Source: Aldehydirespirator sp965221605
Lineage (GTDB): Bacteria; Actinomycetota; Acidimicrobiia; Acidimicrobiales; Aldehydirespiratoraceae
Direction of reading: 5' to 3'
NCBI GenBank assembly: GCA_965221605.1
Contig: CBDCSK010000013.1
Coordinates: 62,001 to 126,000, forward strand
DNA length: 64,000 nucleotides
The notes beneath the pieces are model-generated. The model made no database searches. It saw only the letters and a program-made list of their open reading frames with translations, and had not been told where the DNA came from. The translations under genes and the position numbers were made by a program. Below, piece after piece: positions 17,516 to 25,865 of the stretch (position 1 is the first letter of the stretch; each line of letters begins with the position of its first letter).

Positions 17516-18729
17516 CGGGCCACCGCCGGGCTGTCGGGCGTCTCAGCATCCTGCGGCGGGGCCTCCTGCTCCTGCGCCGGGCGGTCCACGGTCCGGAGGT
17601 GGTAGCGGTGAAGCAGCAGCGCGACGTCGGCGCGGCTGGCCGGCAGATCGGCTCCGAAGCGGTCGAGGTCGGTCCACCAGACGATTTCCTTCTCGATCCC
17701 CCAGGCCAGCGCTTCCCGGAACCAGGCGTCCTCGCCCACGTCGGAGAAGGCGATCTCTGCATCGCCCGGCGGCCCTCCGGCCAAGCGGTGCAGGAAGACG
17801 ACGGCCTGCGCCCGGCTCACGTTGCTGGACGGGTCGAACCGGCCCGGGGCCCGGCCGGCGGTGATGGCATTCTCGACCATCCAGGACACGGCCGTCGCGT
17901 GGTAGGCGCCGCCGTCGACATCGGCGAACTCGTCGCTGAGCGCCGCCCGGGGCTCGCCCTCGTAGCGCCAGAGGAAGGTGGCGAACTGGGCCCGAGTCAC
18001 CATCTCGTCGGGACCGAACAGATCGTCGGTGAAGCCGGCCGCGATGCCCTCGCTCGCCATCCACTCGACGGCGCCGGCATAGAGCGCCCTGGGGGGAATG
18101 TCGGTGAAGCCGTCATGCAGGCAGGGCCGGTCGTGGAAGCGGGTGCTCTGGCTGTACAGCACCGGTGACGTCGCGCACGCCGGGTCCCATTTCCACGGGG
18201 GCACGCAGGTCACGATGCGGCACTTGAGCTGGCCGACGCAGACGTCCTGGTTGCACTGGCCGTAGCGGAAGCTGATGCACTCCGACTTCCGGGTGTCGCA
18301 GCCGCCGTGGCATTGGCACACCGCCGGCGTGCATGACTTGGCGCAGAGGCCGCTGGCACCACACCGGCAGCCTTCGTCGCAGGTGAAGTTGCAGTCGAGG
18401 TAGTAGCGAGGGCGCGGGCCGTTGAGGTCGCAGAACCCCGAGCCGTCGGCCTTCCACCAGCCAGCCACGACGGTTCCCGGCGGGCAGAGGTTCTCACCGG
18501 TGATCTTGCAGCAGAACTCGCTCCAGTTATCGCAGCACAGCGCACCGGGACTGCACTCGTGTCCCCTGCACAGGATGATGGCGGCCTCTGCTGTGGTGGG
18601 CCGGATGGCGTAGGCGACCGGAGCGACCGCGACCGCGGTGGCGGCCATGGCCGACTTGCGCAGGAAGCCCCGGCGCCCGGCGCGGCGGTCCACCACCCGC
18701 GAGATCCGCTCGACCAGCGTGCGGCTCAC
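17512..18729 (-). CDS. Cys-rich methylamine-dehydrogenase light-chain-like protein fused to three SLH repeats
   Basis: 405 residues from a GTG overlapping the MauE-like stop (GTGA). The order is a Tat signal (RRGFLRK at 19-25, hydrophobic core, TTAEA cleavage area), a domain of about 150 residues with roughly 24 cysteines, then three S-layer-homology repeats, each beginning FTD/FAD/FSD and containing VTRAQ/VSRAQ/ASRAD. The Cys-rich part resembles MADH light chain around LCPPGT...W...Y.LDC. One TTQ-type Trp candidate (AGWW) is present; the second Trp position is not obvious, so a working TTQ cofactor is doubtful. It is likely exported folded and bound to the cell wall. No heavy chain is nearby. 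Confidence 0.75.
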   Translation of the reverse strand: MSRTLVERISRVVDRRAGRRGFLRKSAMAATAVAVAPVAYAIRPTTAEAAIILCRGHECSPGALCCDNWSEFCCKITGENLCPPGTVVAGWWKADGSGFCDLNGPRPRYYLDCNFTCDEGCRCGASGLCAKSCTPAVCQCHGGCDTRKSECISFRYGQCNQDVCVGQLKCRIVTCVPPWKWDPACATSPVLYSQSTRFHDRPCLHDGFTDIPPRALYAGAVEWMASEGIAAGFTDDLFGPDEMVTRAQFATFLWRYEGEPRAALSDEFADVDGGAYHATAVSWMVENAITAGRAPGRFDPSSNVSRAQAVVFLHRLAGGPPGDAEIAFSDVGEDAWFREALAWGIEKEIVWWTDLDRFGADLPASRADVALLLHRYHLRTVDRPAQEQEAPPQDAETPDSPAVAR

Positions 18730-19322
18730 GGTCTCGGGCTCCCGTTGTGAGATGCCGCCCCGACGCTGGTCGGCGGGGGCACGGCCCGGAACAGGCCCGC
18801 CCGGCCGACGCCGGAGGAGCGGGCGGCGAGCGCCTCGGGCAGGGCCGTGAAGGCCACCAGGACGAGACCGGCCAGCAACCCGATCACCGCGGCCAGCGCT
18901 ACACCGGTCGCGGTGCTCTCCCCCACCGCCTGCACGACCGCCGGGACGGGCGGGGAGGCCGCGCCGGCGGAGACGAACGACATCGCGGCCAGCGTCAGGT
19001 TCCCGGCGACATGGATCAGCGACGGCGGGGCGTCGAGGCGGCCGAAGCAGCCGCAGGAGTTGGCGCCCGCGAGGACGGCTCGGAGCAAGATCAGGGCGAA
19101 CGCCGCGTACAGGAACCCGACGATCCACGCCGCCGGGCGGCCTGCAAATAGGGCGGCCATCCCCGCGGCAGCCTCCATCGCGCCAACGAGCCGCACCACG
19201 GCGGGGCGGGTCCGGGAGCCGACAAGTCCGGTGAACCCGTCGGCGGGCCGGACCAGCTTGGCCGCTCCGGCCACGATAAGCAGAAGCGCGGCCGATGCGT
19301 GGATCGCGGATGCCACAGACAC
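18726..19322 (-). CDS. MauE/DoxX-like redox-associated membrane protein
   Basis: 198 residues with four main hydrophobic helices in the DoxX/MauE pattern and the diagnostic CGCFG motif (C90, C92) between helices 3 and 4, plus a further C-terminal helix pair. MauE works with a MauD-type thioredoxin to form disulfides in the periplasmic MADH light chain. Here it is the first gene of a five-gene operon in which a Cys-rich MauA-like protein and a thioredoxin-like protein follow with 4-bp overlaps. The start is GTG 19322, with an alternative GTG six bases downstream. Confidence 0.85.
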   Translation of the reverse strand: MSVASAIHASAALLLIVAGAAKLVRPADGFTGLVGSRTRPAVVRLVGAMEAAAGMAALFAGRPAAWIVGFLYAAFALILLRAVLAGANSCGCFGRLDAPPSLIHVAGNLTLAAMSFVSAGAASPPVPAVVQAVGESTATGVALAAVIGLLAGLVLVAFTALPEALAARSSGVGRAGLFRAVPPPTSVGAASHNGSPRP

Positions 19323-19405
19323 AAGAGGCGATGCTAACGGCCGCTAACCGGACGGGGCCAGCCGTCCGACCGGCGCAACGGCGACCGGGCGGCGGGAGCG
19401 CCGGG

Positions 19406-20242
19406 TCAGATCCCGGGCGTCCGGTAGCCGTCGGACCGCCACAGGATCGGGAAGTGGTTCTCGTCCATCTCGTCGTCGGTCAGCCGCGCGTAGCGGGAGT
19501 AGATCGGCCCGTTGCCCTCACCGAATCCGGACCGGTTGAAGCGGGACTCGCTGCTGGCGCAGTGCAGCACCAGGGACCGGCGGTGATGGCCGGAGCGGTT
19601 AGGGCCCGAGCCGTGCCATGCCCATCCATGGTGAAACGCCCCGCCGCCTGAGGTCACCTCCACCGCCGCGATGTCCAGTTCGACGCCCAGATTCTCCGCC
19701 GCGGCCACCACCGGGGCCCGGTAGTCGTCGGGTGCATGGAACTGGCCCATCACGTCGGCTCCGGCGGGCCAGCGATGCGACCCCCTGGCCAGCTCCATGG
19801 TGCCGCCGGCCGCGGTGGTGTCATCGAGAGCGATCCAGCACGAGAACATCTCCGTGGGCGTGTACCAGGCCAGGTAGGCGTTGTCGCGATGGAAGCCCAG
19901 CGACCGGGCGCCGGGCGGCTTCCAGATCACGTTGTCCTGGACGATCCGCGCGCCGGGCCAGCCCGCCAGCCGGGCCACGGCCTCGCCCAGCCGGTCGTCG
20001 AGCACCACCGACGCGATCAACCGGTCGGCCTTCCAGCCATTGCAGATCTGGCGGGCCAGCGTCGGATCGCTGGTGCCCTGGAGCCAGTTGACCTCGTCGG
20101 GGGCGATGCCGGTCTCGAAGTCGCCCCGGAACAGCCGCTCGAACCGTTCCTTCAGCGGATCGATCAGCTCGGCGCCGATAAGCGAGTCAACGGTGACGAA
20201 CCCGTCGGCGTGGAAGGTGGCCTCATCGGCCGCTGCGAGCAT
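19406..20242 (-). CDS. Phytanoyl-CoA dioxygenase (PhyH) family protein
   Basis: 278 residues from ATG 20242 (a TTG nine bases upstream is possible). This is an Fe(II)/2-oxoglutarate oxygenase: the metal triad is visible as H118-x-D120 (GFHRDNAYL) and H210 (AWHGSGPN), and the 2-oxoglutarate Arg is about R222 (HHRRSLVL). Related enzymes hydroxylate acyl-CoAs or small metabolites next to a carbonyl or amine. It diverges from the LLM gene at 20391, and a GTCNGAC operator lies in the shared 148-bp gap. Coordinated control with the catabolic block is therefore likely. Confidence 0.88.
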   Translation of the reverse strand: MLAAADEATFHADGFVTVDSLIGAELIDPLKERFERLFRGDFETGIAPDEVNWLQGTSDPTLARQICNGWKADRLIASVVLDDRLGEAVARLAGWPGARIVQDNVIWKPPGARSLGFHRDNAYLAWYTPTEMFSCWIALDDTTAAGGTMELARGSHRWPAGADVMGQFHAPDDYRAPVVAAAENLGVELDIAAVEVTSGGGAFHHGWAWHGSGPNRSGHHRRSLVLHCASSESRFNRSGFGEGNGPIYSRYARLTDDEMDENHFPILWRSDGYRTPGI

Positions 20243-20356
20243 CACCCCCAAGCTAGAGCCCGAGGGGCTTGGCGCGCGCCGGCTACTCGCTACGGGTCGT
20301 GGCCGACAGTTCCTCCCCGGGCGCCAACCCGGACTCTCCGGAGCATTATCGCGTCA

Positions 20357-20370
20357 AACGTCTGACTATT
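20357..20370. promoter_or_regulatory. FadR-type operator, site 1
   Basis: GTCTGAC at 20360-20366 is flanked by AAAC on the left and TATT on the right. It lies 25 bp before the LLM start (20391) in the divergent gap with the PhyH gene. It fits the consensus AWRY-GTCNGAY-NNTT shared by seven promoter-region sites. Confidence 0.6.
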
Positions 20371-20390
20371 GTTCGCCGGGCCGCGGCAGG

Positions 20391-21437
20391 ATGACGGAAG
20401 GAGCGGCATTGGCCTCCGAGGGCGACGTCAAGATCGGCCTGTTCCTCACCAACCAGCACCCGGTGGGCGCCGACCTGGTCGCGGGGACGGAGGACCAGCT
20501 CCGGATGGTCCGAGCGGTCCGCGACCGGGGCTGGGACTCGATCTGGGCCGGGCAGCACTACCTGCCCGACGGCATGGCCATGCCGCAGTGCGTGCCGTTC
20601 GTGAGCCGCATCACCGCCGAGTGCGGATCCATGGAGGTCGGGATCGGGATACTGCTGCTCGCGCTCCACAACCCGCTGGACGTGGCCGAGACGTGGGCGT
20701 CGATCGACGTGCTGTGCGGCGGGCGGCTCACCTTCGGGGCGGGGCTGGGCTACCGCGAGGTGGAGTACCGGGGCTTCGGGCTCGACCCGAAGTCCAAGGT
20801 GAGGCGGTTCGAGGCCAACCTCGACCTGGTCAAGCGGCTCTGGACCACCGACAACGTGGACTCCGACCTCGAATGGTGCCGCCTCGAGTCGGCGACCCTC
20901 AACATCAAGCCCGTCCAGAAGCCCCGGCCACCGATCTGGATCGCGGCCAACGCCCACCCCGCGGTGGAGCGGGCCGCCCGCATGGGCGACGCCTGGATGA
21001 TCAACCCCCACGCCACCACGGAGACCATCGCCGAGCAGGCCGCCCTGTTCCGGGCCACCCGCCGGGCCGCAGGCCTGCACCCGGCCACCACCATGCCGGC
21101 CATGCGGGAGATCTACTGCGCGCCGACCCGGGCCCTGGCCGTGGAGCGGGCCGCCCCCTACCTGCTGAAGAAGTACCGGCACTACGCCGACTGGGGCCAG
21201 CACAAGGCCCTGCCCGGCGACGAGGACTTCCGGGCCGGATTCGACCAGCTGTCCGAGGGCCGGTTCATCGTCGGCACGCCCGACGACTGCCTCGAGAGAC
21301 TGCTCCCGTGGCGTGACGAGCTCGGTGTGGACCACTTCATCCTCCGCACCGACTGGGTGGGCATGCCCACGGACACCGCCCTACAGTCCATCGACTTGCT
21401 CGACCGCGAGGTGGTTCCCGTGCTGCGCGCGACCTGA
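20391..21437 (+). CDS. LLM-class flavin/F420-dependent oxidoreductase
   Basis: 348 residues with a luciferase-like TIM barrel. Recognisable features are the N-terminal strand KIGLFLTNQHP, the WAGQHY segment, the LLALHNPLDVAE loop, GRLTFGAGLGYREVEY and the C-terminal GTPDDCLERL that closes such barrels. These enzymes use F420H2 or FMNH2; the cofactor cannot be fixed by eye. ATG 20391 is preferred because the frame upstream lies in the gap that holds the operator. A RidA and a second LLM gene follow on the same strand, a grouping also found in the Rut pyrimidine ring-opening pathway (RutA/RutC). Confidence 0.9.
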   Translation: MTEGAALASEGDVKIGLFLTNQHPVGADLVAGTEDQLRMVRAVRDRGWDSIWAGQHYLPDGMAMPQCVPFVSRITAECGSMEVGIGILLLALHNPLDVAETWASIDVLCGGRLTFGAGLGYREVEYRGFGLDPKSKVRRFEANLDLVKRLWTTDNVDSDLEWCRLESATLNIKPVQKPRPPIWIAANAHPAVERAARMGDAWMINPHATTETIAEQAALFRATRRAAGLHPATTMPAMREIYCAPTRALAVERAAPYLLKKYRHYADWGQHKALPGDEDFRAGFDQLSEGRFIVGTPDDCLERLLPWRDELGVDHFILRTDWVGMPTDTALQSIDLLDREVVPVLRAT

Positions 21438-21486
21438 GCGGCGACTCCCCAGCGATTCAGACGACCCCTAAAGGAGAACATCAACA

Positions 21487-21936
21487 ATGGTGGACAAGAC
21501 CATCATCAACCCTAACATCGGCGCCGGTTGGAGTGCGCTGGAGACCTCCGACGTGGGCGAGCTCGTCCACTCCGGAGGCGTCGTGGTGGAGGCTAGCGAC
21601 CTCACGTTCGTGTACCTGTCGGGCCGCACCGCCACCGACGGCGACAGCGACGTCGTGGTGGGCGTGGGCGACATCAAGGAGCAGACCCGCCAGGTCATCC
21701 GCAACCTGCTGTCGGCCCTGGAGCCCCTGGGCGGCACCATCGACGACATCGTCCGGGTGCGGGTGTACATGACGCCCCCCTTCACGAAGGAGAAGTTCGG
21801 CCAGATCCACGACGCCCGGGCCGAGTTCTTCAACAAGGACCACTACCCGGCCAGCACGCTGGTGGTGGTCCACGGGTTGGCCCGGCCCGACGCCATGATC
21901 GAGATCGACGCCGACGCGGTGATCTCCAAGAAGTAG
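21487..21936 (+). CDS. RidA/YjgF-family protein
   Basis: 149 residues, a single chorismate-mutase-like trimer domain with the conserved strands VYLSGRT, EQTRQVIRNLLSALE and the end MIEIDADA. The archetypal catalytic Arg just after FPA is replaced: here YPASTLV. It therefore belongs with the Rid forms that lack enamine-deaminase chemistry. A strong ribosome site AAAGGAGA precedes the ATG. It sits between two LLM oxidoreductase genes in the same direction, 49 bp and 22 bp from its neighbours, so it may handle a reactive product of one of them. Confidence 0.92.
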   Translation: MVDKTIINPNIGAGWSALETSDVGELVHSGGVVVEASDLTFVYLSGRTATDGDSDVVVGVGDIKEQTRQVIRNLLSALEPLGGTIDDIVRVRVYMTPPFTKEKFGQIHDARAEFFNKDHYPASTLVVVHGLARPDAMIEIDADAVISKK

Positions 21937-21958
21937 CGCCCGCGAGCAGCGGCCGATC

Positions 21959-22993
21959 ATGAGGATCGCCCTCAACGTCCTCCAGCAGGGCCCCGTCTCC
22001 GACGGACCCGAGTGGTGGAAGCTGTGCGACGACGCCGGGGTGGACGTCATCGGACTGCCCGACTCGCCCGCCCTGGTCCGCGAGCTCTACGTGGTGGCTG
22101 CGCTCTGCGCCCAGCAGACCTCCCGAGCGCGGATCATGACCTCGGTCACCAACCCCCTGTCACGGGACCCCTCGGTGACCGCGGCCTCCCTCCTGTCGCT
22201 GGAGGAGATCGCGCCCGGCCGGATCGCCTGCGGCATCGGCACCGGCGACAGCGCTCTGTGGGGGGTGGGGCTGCGCCCGGCCACGGTGGCCCAGCTGCGG
22301 GACTACATCGTGGCCGTCAAGGCGCTGCTGCGGGGCGAGGAGGCCGAATACCAGGGCCGCAGGTTCCGCATGCAGTGGTCGGACCTGCCGGTCCCCGCGG
22401 CCATCCCGGTGGTCGTGCCCGTGTCGGGCCCCAAGGTGCTGCGCATGGCCTGCGAGGTGTCCGACGGGATGCTGCTGTCGATGGGCTTCGGGCCCCACAA
22501 CGTGGACTACGTGAAGGGCCTGGTCGAGCAGGGCTGCGAGGCCGCGGGCCGCGACCCGGGCGAGCTGGAGCTGTGGTGGAACTCCGAGATCGTCTTCGGC
22601 GACAGCGCCGCCGAGGCCCTCAGCCGGGGGATGGGCGTGGGCACCGAGTGGCTGACCATGGGGACGCTGGAGGGCAAGCAGATCCCCGAGCACCTCAGGG
22701 CGGCTCTGGTGCAGTTCAACGAGGGCACCCACAACCTCGGCTCGGAGTACCAGGACGAGAACCGCGAGCAGGCGCTGATCGCTCGGGCCCGGGAGTTGGG
22801 GCTGTACGAGTGGCTGCTGGCCCGAGCGCCCGGGTTGTGGGGCACACCGGCTGACGTGGCCGCCAGGCTGCGGGAGCTGGAGTCGCAGGGCATGGACCGC
22901 TGGATGTTCTATGTGGGCCGCAGCGAGAAGGACCGGATGAACCAGCTGCGACTCATCTGCGAGGGTGTCATGCCCCTGCTGTACGCCGCCTGA
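21959..22993 (+). CDS. LLM-class flavin/F420-dependent oxidoreductase
   Basis: 344 residues, a luciferase-like barrel beginning MRIALNVLQQGP with IMTSVTNPLSRDPSV, GRIACGIGTGDSAL and the closing segment GTPADVAARLRELESQGMD. It resembles the F420-dependent reductase branch, including methylenetetrahydromethanopterin-reductase-like enzymes. It is third in the LLM-RidA-LLM set. Its last 26 bp overlap the tail of the convergent Rieske gene, so the two transcripts run into each other. Confidence 0.9.
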   Translation: MRIALNVLQQGPVSDGPEWWKLCDDAGVDVIGLPDSPALVRELYVVAALCAQQTSRARIMTSVTNPLSRDPSVTAASLLSLEEIAPGRIACGIGTGDSALWGVGLRPATVAQLRDYIVAVKALLRGEEAEYQGRRFRMQWSDLPVPAAIPVVVPVSGPKVLRMACEVSDGMLLSMGFGPHNVDYVKGLVEQGCEAAGRDPGELELWWNSEIVFGDSAAEALSRGMGVGTEWLTMGTLEGKQIPEHLRAALVQFNEGTHNLGSEYQDENREQALIARARELGLYEWLLARAPGLWGTPADVAARLRELESQGMDRWMFYVGRSEKDRMNQLRLICEGVMPLLYAA

Positions 22994-24083
22994 GCTCGTC
23001 GCCCACCATCTCCAGCAGCCGGCGCTGGAACACGGTCACCCGCAGCTCGGCGTCGTGGCGGGGTCCGGGCCGGTAGAAGGCCGACTGCACGCCTCGCTGC
23101 ATCCTCTCGCACACGTCGAAGTCCTCGCGCTGCACCCTCGACAGCAGCTCGGTTCCGGCCCGCACGTCCGCATCCGGGTCATGGGAGAGGCTGAGCACCC
23201 GGGCCCGCGTGGTGGTGGGACTCGTCGGGGTCCACCACATGATGGTGGCACCGCCGGTGGGGAACCCGATCACATGGAGGTTGGGGAACACGTAGCAGCC
23301 CAGCGAGCCCACCGCCGCCTTGCCCTCCAGGCCGGGGCGGGCCTCGGCCGGCAGCTCGGACTCCCTCCAGGGAACGGCGGCCACCGCGGTGGTGTCCCCG
23401 GCGGACTCGGTGAGGCCGTCGAGGTCGACCAGAGCGGCGATGGAGCCCTCGTGAACGATGGACAGGTGGTAGTCGCAGATGGCGTTGTCCATCACCAGCT
23501 TCCAGTTGGCCGCGATCGGATCGTCGAGCGACGCACCCAGTCCCATACCGGCGATGTCGTGGCCGCCCAGCAGCGCGGGAATGTCCTCGAGATAGTCGAG
23601 CAGTCCGGGGGCGTCGCCGCTGACGTTGACGAAGACCAGCCCCTCCCAGATGTCGAGTCGCAGCTCGGTGAGCCCGAGCTGCGACGGATCCAGCGGCGTG
23701 GCGAACAGGTTCCGGCGAGGGATGCCGGTTAGCCGGCCGTCGAGCTCGAAGGTCCAGCCGTGGTAGGGACACACCAGGCGCCGGCCGCAGTTGCCCTTGC
23801 CGTCCACCAGCAGGCTCGCCCGGTGCGGGCAGACGTTGGCGAAGGCCCGCAGATCGCCGTCGCTGCCGCGCAGCACCACCACCGGCTCCGAGCCGATCGT
23901 CTCGGAGACGAAGTCCCCCGGCTCAGGCAACCAACGCTCGTGAGCCACGAACATCCAGCTGCCGCCGAACACCCACTCCAGCTCGGCCTCGTAGAACGCC
24001 GGTGACCGGTACACCTCGGGGTCCATCAGACCGGTCGGGCCCACCTCTAACACGCTTTGCAGGGTAGGAACCCGGCCCGCCAC
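22968..24083 (-). CDS. Rieske non-haem iron oxygenase, alpha subunit
   Basis: 371 residues from GTG 24083; an ATG at 24026 (MDPEVYRSP) is possible, but a paralogue at 29331 has a comparable N-terminal extension. The Rieske cluster ligands are CPHRAS and CPYHGW (about residues 88-110). The mononuclear iron site follows in DYHLSIVH, with a later Asp in QREDFDVCE. The domain order is that of aromatic-ring or quaternary-amine oxygenases. No beta subunit, ferredoxin or reductase gene accompanies it. The operator at 24104-24110 lies 21 bp before this start and is shared with the divergent diiron-protein gene. Confidence 0.9.
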   Translation of the reverse strand: MAGRVPTLQSVLEVGPTGLMDPEVYRSPAFYEAELEWVFGGSWMFVAHERWLPEPGDFVSETIGSEPVVVLRGSDGDLRAFANVCPHRASLLVDGKGNCGRRLVCPYHGWTFELDGRLTGIPRRNLFATPLDPSQLGLTELRLDIWEGLVFVNVSGDAPGLLDYLEDIPALLGGHDIAGMGLGASLDDPIAANWKLVMDNAICDYHLSIVHEGSIAALVDLDGLTESAGDTTAVAAVPWRESELPAEARPGLEGKAAVGSLGCYVFPNLHVIGFPTGGATIMWWTPTSPTTTRARVLSLSHDPDADVRAGTELLSRVQREDFDVCERMQRGVQSAFYRPGPRHDAELRVTVFQRRLLEMVGDELRRRTAGA

Positions 24084-24098
24084 CCGTCAAACGCCGGC

Positions 24099-24114
24099 TA
24101 TACGTCTGATGTAT
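24099..24114. promoter_or_regulatory. FadR-type operator, site 2
   Basis: GTCTGAT at 24104-24110 is flanked by ATAC and GTAT, making a near-perfect palindrome in the 73-bp gap between the divergent Rieske and diiron-protein genes. One half-site base differs from GTCNGAC. Confidence 0.5.
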
Positions 24115-24156
24115 TGTCCGGCCGAGCCCGTCCTGTCCCTACCACCGGAGGCAGCC

Positions 24157-24894
24157 ATGACCGCACGGACCGCCCTAGAACTGGTCGACGAGATCAACGA
24201 GATCGTGGAGGCCCGCCACATCAAGGAGCATCCGCTAGTGGAGGAGATCCGCTCGGGGAGGGCTTCTCGGGCTGCCTTCGCCGGATTCCTGAGGAACTTC
24301 TATCAGATCGGTCCCCGGCCCTCGCCCCAGGCCGACTGCGCCATCTTCGCCAAGTGCCCCGAGGACCCCGAGATCTTCCACCACCTGTTCGAGGACGTGA
24401 TCCTGGAGGAGGGAGCCGGCACCGAGTCGGGCACCGAGCGCCATCTCAACGTCTTCCTCGAGCACGCCCAGGCCTTCGGGCTCACCCAGGACGACCTCGA
24501 CAACAACCCGACCATCCCCGAGTGCAAGGCCTTCGTGCACTGGCGCTACTACCTGGCCTACAAGGGCGACTGGCTGGGCGCCATCGCCGGCATCGCCTTC
24601 ATCGAGGGCGCCTCGGCCCGCCGCAACGACATCATCATCGACGGGCTGGTGGAGCACTACGGCTTCGAGCGGGGCGCGCCCGACCTGCTGTTCTGGGAGC
24701 TGCACGCCTCCGAGATCGAGGAGGGCCACGGCGACATCGGCGGCGTGGTGGTGAGCCGGTACGCCAACGACGCCCACACCCAGGAGTCGGTGCTGGACGC
24801 GGTGGTCACCAGCATCGACCTTCAGTGGCTGGCCTTCGACGGCATGCACCGGGCCTTCTTCCTGGAAGACCCCGCCTACGAGCGCTGGCGCTGA
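24157..24894 (+). CDS. Haem-oxygenase-like diiron (TenA/PqqC/CADD fold) protein
   Basis: 245 all-helical residues. Candidate metal ligands are spread as in this fold: LEEGAGTESGTERH (about 95-108), the FIEGAS helix (about 148-153) and ELHASEIEEGHGD (about 187-199), giving the E-H-E-D/E-H pattern of haem-oxygenase-like diiron oxidases. Related proteins oxidise or fragment amino acids and fatty acids, or act in PQQ or folate synthesis. It is not a thiaminase TenA, since the usual Cys is absent. GGAGG precedes the ATG. It shares the operator gap with the Rieske gene. Confidence 0.75.
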   Translation: MTARTALELVDEINEIVEARHIKEHPLVEEIRSGRASRAAFAGFLRNFYQIGPRPSPQADCAIFAKCPEDPEIFHHLFEDVILEEGAGTESGTERHLNVFLEHAQAFGLTQDDLDNNPTIPECKAFVHWRYYLAYKGDWLGAIAGIAFIEGASARRNDIIIDGLVEHYGFERGAPDLLFWELHASEIEEGHGDIGGVVVSRYANDAHTQESVLDAVVTSIDLQWLAFDGMHRAFFLEDPAYERWR

Positions 24895-24928
24895 GCGCTG
24901 AGCAGTCGCTCGCGCCGGACAGGGCTCG

Positions 24929-25768
24929 TCAGTGGTCCGCGAAGTAGTCCCGGATCAGCCGGCCGACGTCGGCGGGGTGCTCAAGGTTGGGCTCGTGGCC
25001 TCCGGGGACCACCGTCGACGAGAGGGAGTCGCCCAGCTCGGCCATGTTGGCGGCCCAACCCTGCTCGAGCAGCGGATCGTCGGCTCCCTCCACCCACAGG
25101 ATCGGCGTCGAGCAGTGCCGCAGCGGCTCGGGCCAGTCGTCGGTGCCGGTGCGGGGCCCGGCGGCCGGATTGCGGACGTGCAGGGCGCTGAGGGCCTCCC
25201 AGTGGCCCGGGATCATGCTGTTGTCGAAGCGGCGCTGGAAGTGGTCGTCCATGCCGTCGGCACTGCTGACCAGCATTGCGGTGAGCCGGGCGGCGGCCTC
25301 CAGGCTGGGCGCGTAGTCGCTCAGCCGCTCGATCCCTCCCGGCACCCGGTAGAGACGGCCGCCGGTGCCGGCGATGGCCACCGCGGCCCTCACATTCCAC
25401 CCCCACCTGGGCTCTGCAGTTCCACGCGCCACGATCTCGGCCCCGAAGGAGCTCCCCGCGAAGAACACCGGCTCGTCGAGTCCGAGGACTCCACAGATCG
25501 CGGCCAGGTGCTCGAGGCGGTAGTCGTAGGGCGACCGGTCGAAGTAGCAGACCTTGTCGGTCCCGCCCCAGCCGATGAGGTCGGGGGCGATCACGTGGTA
25601 GTCGGTGGCGAGCTCGTCTATCACCCCGTCCCAGCACAGCGCGGCGTCGGTGCCGTAGGCCCCGTCGTGGACCAGCACCACCGCGGGCCGGCCCGGCTCC
25701 CCGGCCTCGATGAGGCGGGTGCGGAAACCGCCCGCCCGGATGAACCTGGTATGGAAGGCCGCCCCCAT
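24929..25768 (-). CDS. Alpha/beta-fold hydrolase
   Basis: 279 residues. The fold is clear: oxyanion strand VVLVHDGAYGTD, nucleophile elbow AGSSFGAE (Ser in G-x-S-x-G), an acid at about WVEGADDPLL, and His in PGGHEPNLEHP. The sequence resembles C-C bond hydrolases and haloperoxidase-like esterases. ATG 25768 is chosen because the longer frame would run through dispersed repeat copy 4. It faces away from a second alpha/beta hydrolase gene 97 bp distant. The substrate is not predictable. Confidence 0.88.
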   Translation of the reverse strand: MGAAFHTRFIRAGGFRTRLIEAGEPGRPAVVLVHDGAYGTDAALCWDGVIDELATDYHVIAPDLIGWGGTDKVCYFDRSPYDYRLEHLAAICGVLGLDEPVFFAGSSFGAEIVARGTAEPRWGWNVRAAVAIAGTGGRLYRVPGGIERLSDYAPSLEAAARLTAMLVSSADGMDDHFQRRFDNSMIPGHWEALSALHVRNPAAGPRTGTDDWPEPLRHCSTPILWVEGADDPLLEQGWAANMAELGDSLSSTVVPGGHEPNLEHPADVGRLIRDYFADH

Positions 25769-25809
25769 AGGCCGCGTACAGTAGCGGCCCTGACCCCGTC
25801 GGCGGGACA

Positions 25810-25855
25810 GGGGCCCGAGCGGCCCGTGAGCGCAGCAAACAAGAGCGGGAGACAG
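25810..25855 (+). repeat. Dispersed intergenic repeat, copy 4 (core only)
   Basis: Only the core survives: GGCCCGAGCGGCCCGTGAGC followed by GCAGCAAACAAGAGCGGGAG. It occupies the 97-bp region between two divergent alpha/beta-hydrolase genes, where both promoters must lie. The other copies are longer. Confidence 0.75.
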
Positions 25856-25865
25856 GGGCGAGGGC

